Source of the DNA: Amycolatopsis palatopharyngis
GTDB taxonomy: Bacteria > Actinomycetota > Actinomycetes > Mycobacteriales > Pseudonocardiaceae
DNA: 64,000 nt
Direction: 5' to 3'
NCBI RefSeq assembly: GCF_003385185.1
Contig: NZ_PQHZ01000021.1
Coordinates: 43,925 to 107,924 of the forward strand
Of the stretch, positions 19,568-29,971 are shown one piece after another (the stretch's first letter is position 1; the number at the start of each line of letters is the position of its first letter). Position numbers and translations under genes: made by a program. The notes below the pieces were generated by a model. The model was not told the DNA's origin and made no database searches. It was given only the letters and a program-made list of their open reading frames with translations.

Positions 19568-21652
19568 TCAGGCTGGGGCCGCGGCATCGAGTCTGCGTAG
19601 TGCGTCCCTGGCGACCTGGGGATCCGACGTGGGCCAGAACGGGGGCAGCGAGGCGCGCAGAAAACCGCCGTAGCGTGCGGTGGCCAGGCGGGAGTCCAGT
19701 ACCGCGACCACGCCCTTGTCGTCGACGGAGCGGTGCAGGCGGCCGGTGCCCTGGGCCAGCAGGAGTGCGGCGTGGGTGGCCGACACCGTGAGGAAACCGT
19801 TGCCACCCCTGGCTTCCACCGCGCGCTGTCGCGCCGAGGAAACCGGGTCGTCGGGCCGGGGGAACGGCAGCCGGTCGACCAGCACGAGCTGGAGCGACGG
19901 CCCAGGTACGTCCACGCCCTGCCAGAGCGACAGCGTGCCGAACAGACAGGTACGTACGTCTTCGGCGAACTTACGCACCAGCAGCGAGGTCGAGTCCTCG
20001 CCCTGGCACAGAATCGGGTGTTCCACTCGGTCCCGAAGTTCCTCTGTGGCCTGCTTCGCCGCGCGCATCGAGGAGAACAATCCGAGGGTTCGGCCACCGG
20101 CCGCCTCGATCAGCTCGGCGATCTCGTCGAGGGTGGCCCCGCCGAGGCCGTCGCGCCCAGGAGGCGGCAGGTGCCTTGCGACGTACAGGATCCCATTGCG
20201 CTTGTGGTCGAACGGTGAGCCGACGTCGATCCCGGTCCACCGCAGCTCGTCATCGTCCGCGGGTGGGGCCTTCTCGGTCGCGGTTCCCGACGGTTTCTTC
20301 GCTGTGGCCGCGGTGCCGGGTGAACTCTCCTTGACCGAGGCCAGCGGCGGTAGCCCCCACTGCCGCGCGAGCGTGTCGAATGTGCCCCCCAACGTCAGGG
20401 TGGCCGAGGTGAGAACCGTGGTGTTCAGGGCGAATACGCGCTCGCGCAGCAATCCGGCCACGGCCAGCGGAGCCACGTGCAGCGCGGGCGGGCGCGGGTT
20501 CGCCGAGAACTGGTCACCGCTGAGCCAGACCACGTCCCGCTGGTGCGCCTGGTCCGGCTCGAACGCCTCCAGCAGGCGGACGGCGGTGTCGTGCACCTCC
20601 TCGAGCAGGGTTCGGGCCAGCTTCCGGGCCGTGGCCTCCTCGAGTTCCTCCTTGCGCTCCGAGCCCAGCATGCTTAGGCAGCCGTGCGCCGCATCGCGAA
20701 CTGCGGGGAGTGCGCCCTGCAACGGCTGGGGCAGGGCGTCCATCCGTCCGGGACGAAGATCGTCCAGCACCAGGGCGAGACCGTCACCGGCCTCCAGCAG
20801 CCGGTCGGCGACGTCGGCGTCGATCAGCTTGCCGCAGCGGCGGGTGGCCGCCGTGATCATCGCGCTGGTGAGTTCGGCTGTGGCGACGGAGGTGACCCGG
20901 TCCACGAGTTCGTGTGCCTCGTCGATGATCACCAGATCGTGCTCGGGCAGCACCTGGTAGCCCTGCAGCGCGTCGATTGCCAGCAATGCGTGGTTGGTGA
21001 CCACGACGTCCGCCCGCCCGGCCTCCGCCCTTGCCTGCTCGGCGAAACAGTCGGTGCCGATCGGGCAGCGGGCGGCGCCGAGACACTCCTTGGCCGTCAC
21101 CGAGACCTGACGCCAGGCCTGATCCGACACCCCGGGCACCAGCTCGTCACGATCGCCGGTCTCGGTGTCCGAGGACCATTCGTGCAGGCGCTTGACCTCT
21201 TTGCCCATACGCGACACCGCGAACGGGTCGAACAGCGCGGCGTCCTCGGGTTCTTCGGGCGCGCCGCTGTCAAGCCGGTGCAGGCAAAGGTAGTTCCGCC
21301 TGCCTTTGAGGATCGCGAACGTCGGTTCGCGCCCCAGTGGCTTCTTCAGCGCCTTGGCGAGCCGGGGCAGGTCCCGATCGACGAGTTGGCGCTGCAGCGC
21401 GATCGTCGCCGTGGAGACCACGACCGTGGCCTCCCGCTCCACCGCGTGCCGGATCGCGGGTACGAGGTAGGCCAGTGACTTCCCGGTACCGGTACCTGCC
21501 TGTACAGCGAGGTGCTCACCGGTGCGGATCGCCTTGCCAACGGCCTCCGCCATCTCGACCTGGCCCGTCCGTTCGGTGCCGCCCACGGCCTCGACCGCGT
21601 GCGTCAGCAATTCCCCGACACCGGGAAGACGGGTTCTGGGTAGCTCGGGCAC
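19568..21652 (-). CDS. dinG: DinG/XPD-type ATP-dependent DNA helicase
   Basis: 694 residues from GTG 21652. Walker A is AGTGTGKSLAYLVP near residue 55, Walker B/DEAH is VIIDEAHELV, and the iron-sulfur cluster cysteines lie in CLH, CLGAARCPIGTDC, as in XPD-family 5'-3' helicases. Late motifs include TSATLTLGG and the C-terminal QGTGRLHRS. DinG helicases unwind forked and R-loop structures during repair. The position next to pncB matches Rv1329c-Rv1330c, but bioY, a secreted-protein gene and pncA lie between here. Confidence 0.93.
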   Translation of the reverse strand: MPELPRTRLPGVGELLTHAVEAVGGTERTGQVEMAEAVGKAIRTGEHLAVQAGTGTGKSLAYLVPAIRHAVEREATVVVSTATIALQRQLVDRDLPRLAKALKKPLGREPTFAILKGRRNYLCLHRLDSGAPEEPEDAALFDPFAVSRMGKEVKRLHEWSSDTETGDRDELVPGVSDQAWRQVSVTAKECLGAARCPIGTDCFAEQARAEAGRADVVVTNHALLAIDALQGYQVLPEHDLVIIDEAHELVDRVTSVATAELTSAMITAATRRCGKLIDADVADRLLEAGDGLALVLDDLRPGRMDALPQPLQGALPAVRDAAHGCLSMLGSERKEELEEATARKLARTLLEEVHDTAVRLLEAFEPDQAHQRDVVWLSGDQFSANPRPPALHVAPLAVAGLLRERVFALNTTVLTSATLTLGGTFDTLARQWGLPPLASVKESSPGTAATAKKPSGTATEKAPPADDDELRWTGIDVGSPFDHKRNGILYVARHLPPPGRDGLGGATLDEIAELIEAAGGRTLGLFSSMRAAKQATEELRDRVEHPILCQGEDSTSLLVRKFAEDVRTCLFGTLSLWQGVDVPGPSLQLVLVDRLPFPRPDDPVSSARQRAVEARGGNGFLTVSATHAALLLAQGTGRLHRSVDDKGVVAVLDSRLATARYGGFLRASLPPFWPTSDPQVARDALRRLDAAAPA

Positions 21653-21708
21653 GGGGAGAGACGTTACCGCGCACCACCGTCAGGAACGGGCCAGGCTGCC
21701 CGCGCCGG

Positions 21709-22299
21709 TCAGGATTCCTTGCGGATCCGCCTGACCAGCGCCCACGCCGCGGGCAGCAGGCCCGCCGCGAGTGCGATCTTCATGGCGTCGCCGAGCAGGA
21801 AGGGCACGACCCCCTTCGCCAGTCCGGTACTCAGATCGAAGCCGGCCGAGGCCATCAGCCATGGCAGCCCGACCGCGTAGATCGCCAGGTTGCCGAGGAG
21901 CATCGTGCCCGCCATCCGTACCGGCGTGCGGTCTCCGCCCCTGGCTGCCAGCGCGCCCACGAGGGTGGCGGCGAGGACGAACCCGACGATGTAGCCGGCG
22001 CTCGCGCCGAACAGACCCGAGGTGCCGTTGTTGAACCAGGGGACACCGGCCGCGCCCGCGAGCAGGTACAGCAGCAAGGCCGCACCGCCGCGCTGCCAGC
22101 CGAGTGCGGTGCCCACCAGCAGGGCGGCGAAAGTCTGCCCGGTCATCGGCACGGGGCTGCCCGGGATGGGGAACACGACCTGCGCGGCGAGCCCGGTGAA
22201 GGCGGCGCCGCCCACAACCAGCGTGAGGTCACGCACGAGTGCGCCGGGAACGAGATCCGCCAGTACCGGTTTGCGGCTGGCGATGGACAGCGAAGACAC
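21709..22299 (-). CDS. bioY: Biotin transporter S-component BioY
   Basis: 196 residues from GTG 22299 with AGGAGG 6 nt upstream. The family signature VVFPIPGSPVPMTGQTFAAL and GWQRGGAALLLYLLAGAAGV are clear, with about six membrane helices. BioY binds biotin and works alone or with a shared energy-coupling ATPase module (EcfT/A), which is not encoded nearby. It lies upstream of dinG on the same strand with a 56-bp gap; this is probably chance linkage. Confidence 0.93.
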   Translation of the reverse strand: MSSLSIASRKPVLADLVPGALVRDLTLVVGGAAFTGLAAQVVFPIPGSPVPMTGQTFAALLVGTALGWQRGGAALLLYLLAGAAGVPWFNNGTSGLFGASAGYIVGFVLAATLVGALAARGGDRTPVRMAGTMLLGNLAIYAVGLPWLMASAGFDLSTGLAKGVVPFLLGDAMKIALAAGLLPAAWALVRRIRKES

Positions 22300-22493
22300 G
22301 AAGACCTCCTGATTGGTGCGCGCAAACTGTCCGCAAAGTAGCGCGTGATCGGCTTTCGCACCCCGCTCGAGTCAGGTTTCTCACGCCCGTGAATCCACAC
22401 GACCGGGTGGCAGGGGCCGCTGCCGGTCACGCCAAGGACTTCATCCGCCGATGTCGAAGGGGCAGAAGCACCAGCAGCGGGCAAGGAGAGACG

Positions 22494-23159
22494 ATGTCGA
22501 ACGTCAGGTCGAAGATCAACCGGAGTGCGGTCACGGTCGCACTGGCGGGCGGACTGCTCGCGACGGCGGTTCCCGCCGAGGCCGCACCGGTTGTCGCCGT
22601 GGCGTCGGCGTCGGTGGGCAGTGCCGACATCGTCGTGTCCGGGCAGCCCGCGCACGCCGCGCCCATCGCCGTCTGCGAGGTGGACGGCAAGCAGTCCAAC
22701 AGCACGACGGGCGGGTATGCGGGTACGAAGACCAAGTTCGGCAGGGGGACGACCGAATGTGCGCGCGACGCCGACGGCAGGGCGTCCGCGAGTGCGTCCG
22801 GACAGCGGTTCGAGACCAGTGTGCTGCGCCAGTTCGGCGGGCCCACGCTGCGGGTGCGGACGTTCTCCGCCCGATGCAACACGACGGCCAACGGCAGCAG
22901 CGGGTACATCGAGTTGAGCGGTGCTTCCGGGTTCTCCGTGCCGAGGGAGATCCAGTCGAACCACACGATCCTGATCCCCGGCCGGGCACAGGGCGATCCG
23001 CCGATGGCTCGGCTCGTGCTCAACGAACTGGACGTGCCGACGCCTGCGGACGGCAGTCTCACGACGAACGCCCTGCGCATCACGCTGTTCCCGGAAGGCG
23101 GCCCCGCCAGCGGCGACATCGTCGTCGGCAGCGCCAGTTGTGACCCGTACGGCGCCTGA
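22494..23159 (+). CDS. Secreted choice-of-anchor P family protein
   Basis: 221 residues from ATG 22494 with CAAGGAGAG upstream. A Sec signal peptide is evident (SAVTVALAGGLLATAVPAEA, cleaved near AEA-AP). The mature part is beta-rich, with paired cysteines (ICEV-like AVCEVDG, TECARDADG, RCNTTANG, SASCDPYG) suggesting two disulfides. It fits the choice-of-anchor P group of secreted actinobacterial proteins of unknown role. There is no sorting signal at the C-terminus, so it is likely released. Confidence 0.75.
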   Translation: MSNVRSKINRSAVTVALAGGLLATAVPAEAAPVVAVASASVGSADIVVSGQPAHAAPIAVCEVDGKQSNSTTGGYAGTKTKFGRGTTECARDADGRASASASGQRFETSVLRQFGGPTLRVRTFSARCNTTANGSSGYIELSGASGFSVPREIQSNHTILIPGRAQGDPPMARLVLNELDVPTPADGSLTTNALRITLFPEGGPASGDIVVGSASCDPYGA

Positions 23160-23185
23160 CGCCCGTCCCCGGCCCTTGGTGCGCC

Positions 23186-23290
23186 TGCAAGTACGCCCAA
23201 GCAAGATCGTTTATGCGCTAACCGCTACCAAGTCGCCGGGGACTTGGTAGCGGTTAGCGACGCTCTTGATCTTGCTTGGGCGTACTTGCA
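23186..23290. repeat. Nested dyad element (full palindromic copy)
   Basis: Outer arms 23186-23208 and 23268-23290 (23 bp) and inner arms 23217-23234 and 23241-23258 (18 bp) share one centre near 23238. A half copy is found at 35627-35684. It separates convergent genes (22494 and pncA), so termination is a likely role; it may be a miniature mobile palindrome. Confidence 0.85.
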
Positions 23291-23297
23291 GACGCTC

Positions 23298-23870
23298 CTA
23301 ACCAGCTACGGCGGGTGCACCTTCGAGTTCGACTCCCGCGGCTCGGAGTTCGTCGAGTGCGGGGTCCACTGTGGAGCGGGAGACGCCCGCGGTGAGGTCG
23401 AGCAGGACGCGGACGTCGAATCCGGCGCGTGCCGCGTCCAGTGCGGTCGCCCGGACGCAGTGGTCCGTGGCGATTCCGACGACATCCACCCGGTCCACCC
23501 CATGCTCGCGCAGCCAGTCGGCGAGCTGTTCGCCGGATCCGGTACTGCCCTCGAATCCGGAGTAGCCGTCGCTGTACTGGCCCTTGGAGAACACCCTCGA
23601 CACCGGGCCGACGTCGAGTTCGGGATGAAACGATGCGCCCGCCGTTCCCGCGACGCAGTGCCTCGGCCAGGACCGGACGAAATCCGGGTTGTCACTGAAA
23701 TGGGCGCCCGGATCGATGTGGTAGTCGCGGGTGGCCAACACGTGGTCGTGATTGCTGCCCGCCAGGTATTCGGAAATGGCCGTCGCCACCGCTGCTCCAC
23801 CGGCGACGGCCAATGCGCCGCCCTCGCAGAAATCGTTCTGCACGTCCACCACGATCAGTGCGTTGCCCAT
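23298..23870 (-). CDS. pncA: Nicotinamidase
   Basis: 190 residues from ATG 23870, with GGAGG 8 nt upstream. The catalytic triad is present: D9 in VVDVQNDF, K96 in FSKGQYSDGYSGF and C138 in ATDHCVRA. Metal ligands fit D49, H51 and H71. It hydrolyses nicotinamide to nicotinate, which the adjacent PncB then uses. The pncB stop lies only 14 bp upstream, so they form a salvage operon. This is also the enzyme type that activates pyrazinamide in mycobacteria. Confidence 0.95.
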   Translation of the reverse strand: MGNALIVVDVQNDFCEGGALAVAGGAAVATAISEYLAGSNHDHVLATRDYHIDPGAHFSDNPDFVRSWPRHCVAGTAGASFHPELDVGPVSRVFSKGQYSDGYSGFEGSTGSGEQLADWLREHGVDRVDVVGIATDHCVRATALDAARAGFDVRVLLDLTAGVSRSTVDPALDELRAAGVELEGAPAVAG

Positions 23871-23884
23871 GACAACCTCCTGGG

Positions 23885-25198
23885 TCAGGCCTTCTCGCCG
23901 GAGACGAACATCGTCGGGATGGCCGGCTCGCCGTGGGAGAGCTTCAATCCCTCCCACGGAAGACTGACCAGTCCCCGGCGCAGCAGTTGCCTGCTGTCTT
24001 CCAGGGTGGGCAGTTCGCCGGTCACCTGTCCACCCCGCACGAGCGGAATCTGCAGAACACGATCGTGCTCGCCCAGTTCCGGGACGGTGTCGGCCTGGTA
24101 GATGACCTCCTCCAGCGCGGTGCCCGTCTCGCGGTGCCGCCGCACGGCCGACTTGCGCCCGCCCCGCGACTCCTTGTGGGTACTGCGCTTCTCCACCGGC
24201 CGCCCCTCGACCTCGACCAGCTTGTAGACCATGCCCGCGGTCGGCGCACCGGAACCGGTGACCACCGACGTGCCCACCCCGTACGCGTCCACCGGCTCGG
24301 CGCGCAGCGCGGCGATCGCGTGCTCGTCCAGGTCACCGGACACCACGATCCGGGTGTCTTTCGCGCCGAGACGGTCGAGCTGCTCGCGGGCCCTGCGGGC
24401 CAGTGGCCCCACATCCCCGGAGTCGATGCGAATCGCGCCGAGTTCCGGCCCGGCGACACGCACCGCGGTCTCGATGCCCGCGGTGATGTCGTAGGTGTCG
24501 ACCAACAGGGTGGTATCCGTCCCCATCTTGGCGATCTGTGCGCGGAAAGCTTGTTCCTCGTTGTCGTGCAGCAGCATGAAGGCGTGCGCGACGGTGCCAC
24601 GGGTGGTGATGCCGTACCGCCTGCCCGCCTCCAGGTTCGACGTGGTCGCGAAGCCGGCCAGGTAGGCGGCGCGTGCGGCGGCGACGGCCGCGTACTCGTG
24701 GGTGCGCCTGCCGCCCATCTCGATGATCGGCCTGCCGTTGGCGGCTCCGCTCATCCGCGCCGCGGCCGAGGCGATGGCGCTGTCGTGGTTGAGGATCGAG
24801 AGCACCAGCGTCTCCAGGATGACGGCTTCCGCGAACGTCCCCCGGACAGTCAGGATCGGGGAGCCGGGGAAGTAGAGCTCCCCTTCCGGATAGCCCTCGA
24901 TGTCGCCCGAGAAGGTGTAATCGGCCAGCCACGAGAGGGTCGCGTCGTCCACCACGGCGGTGGACTCCAGTTGGGCGAGTTCGGCCTCGGTGAACCGGAA
25001 GTCCGCGATCGCTTCAAGTACCCGCGCGGTGCCCGCCACCACGCCGTATCGGCGGCCGCCGGGAAGGCGCCGCGCGAAGACCTCGAAGACACACCGCCGA
25101 TTGCCTGTGCCGTCGGCCAGGGCACTGCCCAGCATGGTCAGCTCGTAGTGATCGGTGAGCAGCGCCGTACTCGGTCCCGCACCAGTCTCGGATGCCAT
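23885..25198 (-). CDS. pncB: Nicotinate phosphoribosyltransferase
   Basis: 437 residues from ATG 25198. Family motifs include LLTDHYELTMLGSALADG at the N-terminus, VFEVFARRLPGGRRYGV, GGRRTHEYAAVAAARAAYLA, IRIDSGDVGPLARRAREQLD and VSGDLDEHAIAAL. It joins nicotinate to PRPP to form nicotinate mononucleotide in NAD salvage. Gene order dinG-pncB-clpS matches Rv1329c-Rv1331. It diverges from clpS with a 72-bp gap that must carry both promoters. Confidence 0.95.
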   Translation of the reverse strand: MASETGAGPSTALLTDHYELTMLGSALADGTGNRRCVFEVFARRLPGGRRYGVVAGTARVLEAIADFRFTEAELAQLESTAVVDDATLSWLADYTFSGDIEGYPEGELYFPGSPILTVRGTFAEAVILETLVLSILNHDSAIASAAARMSGAANGRPIIEMGGRRTHEYAAVAAARAAYLAGFATTSNLEAGRRYGITTRGTVAHAFMLLHDNEEQAFRAQIAKMGTDTTLLVDTYDITAGIETAVRVAGPELGAIRIDSGDVGPLARRAREQLDRLGAKDTRIVVSGDLDEHAIAALRAEPVDAYGVGTSVVTGSGAPTAGMVYKLVEVEGRPVEKRSTHKESRGGRKSAVRRHRETGTALEEVIYQADTVPELGEHDRVLQIPLVRGGQVTGELPTLEDSRQLLRRGLVSLPWEGLKLSHGEPAIPTMFVSGEKA

Positions 25199-25270
25199 AC
25201 CGCCACCCTATTCACCCACACGGCCGCCCTACTCGCCCACACCGGATGCGGGCCGTGACACCATGGGGAC

Positions 25271-25555
25271 ATGACCACGCCTGTCGAGGCCGGACAAACA
25301 ATCGGCGCCGAACAAGGTGCCGAGGACAGACCGTGGCAGACCATCGTCTGGAACGATCCGGTGAACCTGATGTCGTACGTGACGTACGTCTTTCAGAAGC
25401 TCTTCGGCTACAGCCGCGATCACGCCACGAAGCTGATGCTCGACGTGCATCACAAGGGTAAGGCCACGGTGTCCTCCGGCAGCAAGGAAAAAGTGGAGGG
25501 TGATGTGGCGAGGCTGCATGCGGCGGGGCTCTGGGCCACCATGGAGCAACCATGA
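25271..25555 (+). CDS. clpS: ATP-dependent Clp protease adaptor ClpS
   Basis: 94 residues. The core [20 protein letters not shown], followed by [20 protein letters not shown], contains the N-degron pocket signature (NDPVN and the M/H positions) of ClpS, which delivers N-end-rule substrates to ClpAP or ClpCP. The stop overlaps the first of four tandem 38-bp mini-ORF repeats (ATGA at 25552). These lead to the DUF2017 gene, so clpS, the mini-ORFs and the DUF2017 gene are read as one chain. Order agrees with Rv1331-Rv1332, which lack any known repeats between them. Confidence 0.95.
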   Translation: MTTPVEAGQTIGAEQGAEDRPWQTIVWNDPVNLMSYVTYVFQKLFGYSRDHATKLMLDVHHKGKATVSSGSKEKVEGDVARLHAAGLWATMEQP

Positions 25556-25593
25556 CCGCCGACGTATTTGTCTCAGCGGAGGCGGCGATATGA
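25552..25593 (+). CDS. Mini-ORF 1: [13 protein letters not shown]
   Basis: 13 codons. Starts in the clpS stop (ATGA) and ends in the start of mini-ORF 2. The function is unknown; translation is inferred from the start/stop arrangement. Confidence 0.5.
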   Translation: MTADVFVSAEAAI

Positions 25594-25631
25594 CCGCCGA
25601 CGTGTTTATCTCAGCGGAGGCGGCGATATGA
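25590..25631 (+). CDS. Mini-ORF 2: [13 protein letters not shown]
   Basis: 13 codons with GGAGG 8 nt before ATG 25590. Ends in the start of mini-ORF 3. Differs from copy 1 by V7I and one silent change in codon 5. Confidence 0.5.
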   Translation: MTADVFISAEAAI

Positions 25632-25669
25632 CCGCCGACGTGTTTACCTCAGCGGAGGCGGCGATATGA
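25628..25669 (+). CDS. Mini-ORF 3: MTADVFTSAEAAI
   Basis: 13 codons, ATG 25628, ATGA overlap on both sides. Position 7 is Thr. Confidence 0.5.
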   Translation: MTADVFTSAEAAI

Positions 25670-25707
25670 CCGCCGACGTACTTGTCTCAGCGGAGGCGGC
25701 GATATGA
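25666..25707 (+). CDS. Mini-ORF 4: MTADVLVSAEAAI
   Basis: 13 codons, ATG 25666. Its TGA overlaps the ATG of the DUF2017 gene, so ribosomes ending here can start that gene. Position 6 is Leu instead of Phe. Confidence 0.5.
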   Translation: MTADVLVSAEAAI

Positions 25708-26261
25708 AGGGCTGGCGCCGCAAGGGTGCCAAGGTGGTCGCCGGGTTCGAGCAGCAGGAAGCCGCGGTGATCCGTGGGCTGGTGAGCCAGCTCGAGGACA
25801 TGTTGCGCGCTCGGTCCGACGAAGCACCGCAGGACGAGCTGGCCGAGCTGACCGGCATCCGCACCGGACCGTCTGAGTCGCCCAACGACCCCGTGCTGTC
25901 CCGGCTGCTGCCGGACTTCCACAGGCTGGACCCCGACAACCCGAGCAAGGAGGACCTCGACTCCGCCGCGGCGTTGCGCTCGTTGCACGAGCCGGAGGTG
26001 CTCGAGGCGAAGGTCGGTGTCGCCACGGTGGTGCTGGGGTCCCTCCCGCCCGACGGCGGTGACGTGAAGCTGACCCTGGAGCAGGCCGACGCCTGGCTGT
26101 CGGCGATCAACGACGTCCGGCTGGCGCTGGGTACCGCGCTCGACGTCAGCGAGGACATGCCGGACGAACTGCCCGAGGACGATCCGCGCGCCCCGCATCT
26201 CGGTGTCTACCACTGGCTCACCTGGGTGCAGGAGACGCTGGTGCAGGCGCTGGCGGAGTAG
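25704..26261 (+). CDS. DUF2017 family protein (Rv1332-like)
   Basis: 185 residues from ATG 25704, whose ribosome-binding site and start overlap come from the last 38-bp repeat. The sequence begins MKGWRRKGAKVVAGFEQQEA and continues with VIRGLVSQLEDMLRARSDEA, then an acidic middle and a helical C-terminus ending LTWVQETLVQALAE. DUF2017 proteins lie next to clpS across actinobacteria and are predicted helical; the linkage suggests a role in ClpS/Clp proteolysis, but none is proven. The P1 peptidase gene starts 4 bp after its stop. Confidence 0.88.
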   Translation: MKGWRRKGAKVVAGFEQQEAAVIRGLVSQLEDMLRARSDEAPQDELAELTGIRTGPSESPNDPVLSRLLPDFHRLDPDNPSKEDLDSAAALRSLHEPEVLEAKVGVATVVLGSLPPDGGDVKLTLEQADAWLSAINDVRLALGTALDVSEDMPDELPEDDPRAPHLGVYHWLTWVQETLVQALAE

Positions 26262-26265
26262 TTAC

Positions 26266-27279
26266 GTGGTCCACAACGCGATCACGGACGTACCTGGTGT
26301 GCTCGTCGGCACGTACGAGCGCGTCGGGGACGGCTGGGCGACCGGCACCACCGTGGTCCTGGTGCCGGACACCGCGACCGGTGCCGTCGACCAGCGTGGG
26401 GGCGCTCCGGGGACCCGAGAGACCAACCTGCTGGAGCCGGAGAACCTGGTGCAGCGGGTCAACGCCGTCTGCCTGTCCGGTGGCAGTGCCTACGGTCTCG
26501 CCGCCGCCGACGGGGTCATGCGCTGGCTCGGCGAACGTGACCTGGGTTTCCGGGTGGGCGCACAGCCGCACGAGGTGGTGCCGATCGTGCCCGCAGCGGT
26601 GCTGTTCGACCTCCCGCGCAGCGACTGGGGCAACCGGCCCGACCCGAGTTTCGGTTACGCGGCCTGCGCCGCTGCCGGAAGCGGGCCCGTGGTGGAGGGA
26701 ACGGTCGGGGCGGGCGCCGGGGCGCAGGTCGGCTCGCTCAAGGGCGGGATCGGGACCGCGAGTGAGGTCGTCGACGGGTTCACCGTGGGCGCGCTGGCCG
26801 CTGTGAACGCCTCCGGTGAAGCCGTCAGCTACGACACCGGTCTGCCGTTCGCGGCGGATCACGAGGTGGACGGCGAGTTCGGGGTGCGGTGGCCGAACCG
26901 GCCTGCCGAGCGGCCGAAAACCCTGGCTACCGACCTGAACACCACGATCGGCGTCGTCGCTGTCGATGCCGCGCTGTCCAAGGCCGAGTGCAGGCGGCTT
27001 GCGGTCGCCGCGCAGGACGGCCTCGCCCGCTCGGTGCGTCCCGCGCACACCATGTTCGACGGGGACACCGTGTTCGCGCTGGCCACAGGGGCGCGGGAGC
27101 TACCGGAGGCGAGCGGGCCGATCGGCGAGATGTCCAGGGCAGGTGCGTTGGACGCGCTGTGCTCGGCCGCCGCGCGGGTGTTCGCGCGGTCGATGGTGCG
27201 GGGTCTGCTGACCGCGACGGCCGTCGCGGGCCTCCCGGCTTATCGCGATCTGTGGCCGGAGGCTTTCGTGTCAGGCTGA
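26266..27279 (+). CDS. P1 family N-terminal-nucleophile peptidase (DmpA/BapA-like)
   Basis: 337 residues from GTG 26266, 4 bp after the DUF2017 stop. The fold signature is VHNAITDVPGVLVGTYERVG, CLSGGSAYGLAAADGVMRWL, and LKGGIGTASEVVDGFTVGAL. The expected self-cleavage/nucleophile site is the Thr of DLNTTIGVVAVDA. This family includes the beta-peptidyl aminopeptidases DmpA/BapA and ThnT. It corresponds to Rv1333 in gene order, and its natural substrate is unknown. Confidence 0.9.
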   Translation: MVHNAITDVPGVLVGTYERVGDGWATGTTVVLVPDTATGAVDQRGGAPGTRETNLLEPENLVQRVNAVCLSGGSAYGLAAADGVMRWLGERDLGFRVGAQPHEVVPIVPAAVLFDLPRSDWGNRPDPSFGYAACAAAGSGPVVEGTVGAGAGAQVGSLKGGIGTASEVVDGFTVGALAAVNASGEAVSYDTGLPFAADHEVDGEFGVRWPNRPAERPKTLATDLNTTIGVVAVDAALSKAECRRLAVAAQDGLARSVRPAHTMFDGDTVFALATGARELPEASGPIGEMSRAGALDALCSAAARVFARSMVRGLLTATAVAGLPAYRDLWPEAFVSG

Positions 27280-27282
27280 GGA

Positions 27283-27353
27283 CATCTGAGAACGGCGGAT
27301 TGCGAGGTCATGGTGATTTGTGGAACTCGGCTGACGAAGTCCCGCTATCGAGG
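27283..27353 (+). repeat. Dispersed upstream repeat, copy 1
   Basis: About 70 bp from TCTGAGAAC to CCCGCTATCGAGG, lying after the P1 peptidase and 137 bp before mec. A second copy lies inverted at 57436-57504, just upstream of the MFS gene. Shared blocks include GCGGATTGCGAGGTCATGGT and GAAGTCCCGCTATCGAGG. Confidence 0.8.
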
Positions 27354-27489
27354 CGGCAGGGCGTCGAGCAGCAGAACCGGAGAGCTGCTGGGAGTCAGAG
27401 CCCTGGCGACTCGATCGCGGACCCGAGTTCTCAGACAGGCTGAGTGGTGGTTCTCACCCTGTGGACCATCGGTTTCCACCAAGTAGGAT

Positions 27490-29257
<1,768 letters not shown>

Positions 29258-29311
29258 TCTCAGGGAGAATGCCCGAGGTGCCGACGCCGGGGCGGCCGTA
29301 GCCTGGAGGAC

Positions 29312-29971
29312 GTGAGCATGATGTCTGGACAGCCAGCCCATCCCGCGTCGGCCAAGCGAATCCTTCCCGCCGACCCCAAGTCGGCCGGCGCGGTCGCGAT
29401 CGCCTTCACCTTGCTGCTGTACCTGGTGGAGCTGGTCGACACCGTTCTGCCTGCCGAGCTCGACCGCGGGGGCATCGCGCCGCGGTCGGTGGACGGGTTG
29501 GACGGGATTCTCTGGGCTCCCGTGCTGCACGGGAGCTGGGGTCACCTGCTGAGCAACACCATCCCCGTTCTGGTGTTCGCGTTCCTCACCATGGCGGGCG
29601 GTCTCGGTCAGTGGATCGTCGTCACGGCCACGATCTGGATCCTCGGCGGAGCTGGCGTATGGCTGGTGGCCGAGCCGAGCACCTATACGGTCGGCGCGTC
29701 CGGGCTCGCGTTCGGCTGGCTCGCGTTCCTGCTGGTCCGGGGCATCTTCAACCGCAGTGGTAGCCAACTGCTGCTGGCCGGCATGCTGCTGTTCATCTGG
29801 GGCGGCATGCTCTGGGGTGTGCTGCCCAGTAACCCGAGCATCTCCTGGCAGGGCCACCTCTTCGGGGCACTCGCGGGCATCCTTGCCGCCTGGGTCGTCG
29901 GGCGGGCGGGGCGCCGGAAGAAGGCGTCGCCACCAGGCGGAGCCGCGCATCCGGATAACCTCGGGATGTGA
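29312..29971 (+). CDS. Rhomboid family intramembrane serine protease
   Basis: 219 residues from GTG 29312, six predicted membrane helices. Motifs of active rhomboids are present: [22 protein letters not shown] with the catalytic serine, and [10 protein letters not shown] with the catalytic histidine. It corresponds to Rv1337. Its stop overlaps the murI GTG (GTGA). The substrate is unknown. Confidence 0.92.
   Translation: MSMMSGQPAHPASAKRILPADPKSAGAVAIAFTLLLYLVELVDTVLPAELDRGGIAPRSVDGLDGILWAPVLHGSWGHLLSNTIPVLVFAFLTMAGGLGQWIVVTATIWILGGAGVWLVAEPSTYTVGASGLAFGWLAFLLVRGIFNRSGSQLLLAGMLLFIWGGMLWGVLPSNPSISWQGHLFGALAGILAAWVVGRAGRRKKASPPGGAAHPDNLGM

Larger units (their letters stand above)
25552..25703 (+). 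repeat. Four tandem 38-bp repeats forming ATGA-linked mini-ORFs
   Basis: Four units start at 25552, 25590, 25628 and 25666, all exactly 38 bp. Each begins with ATGACCGCCGACGT, ends with TCAGCGGAGGCGGCGAT and differs from the others only in codons 5-7. Since 38 is not a multiple of 3, each unit shifts the frame by one, and each mini-ORF ends in a TGA that overlaps the next ATG. GCGGAGG before each ATG acts as its ribosome-binding site. The last unit opens onto the DUF2017 start at 25704. Confidence 0.97.
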
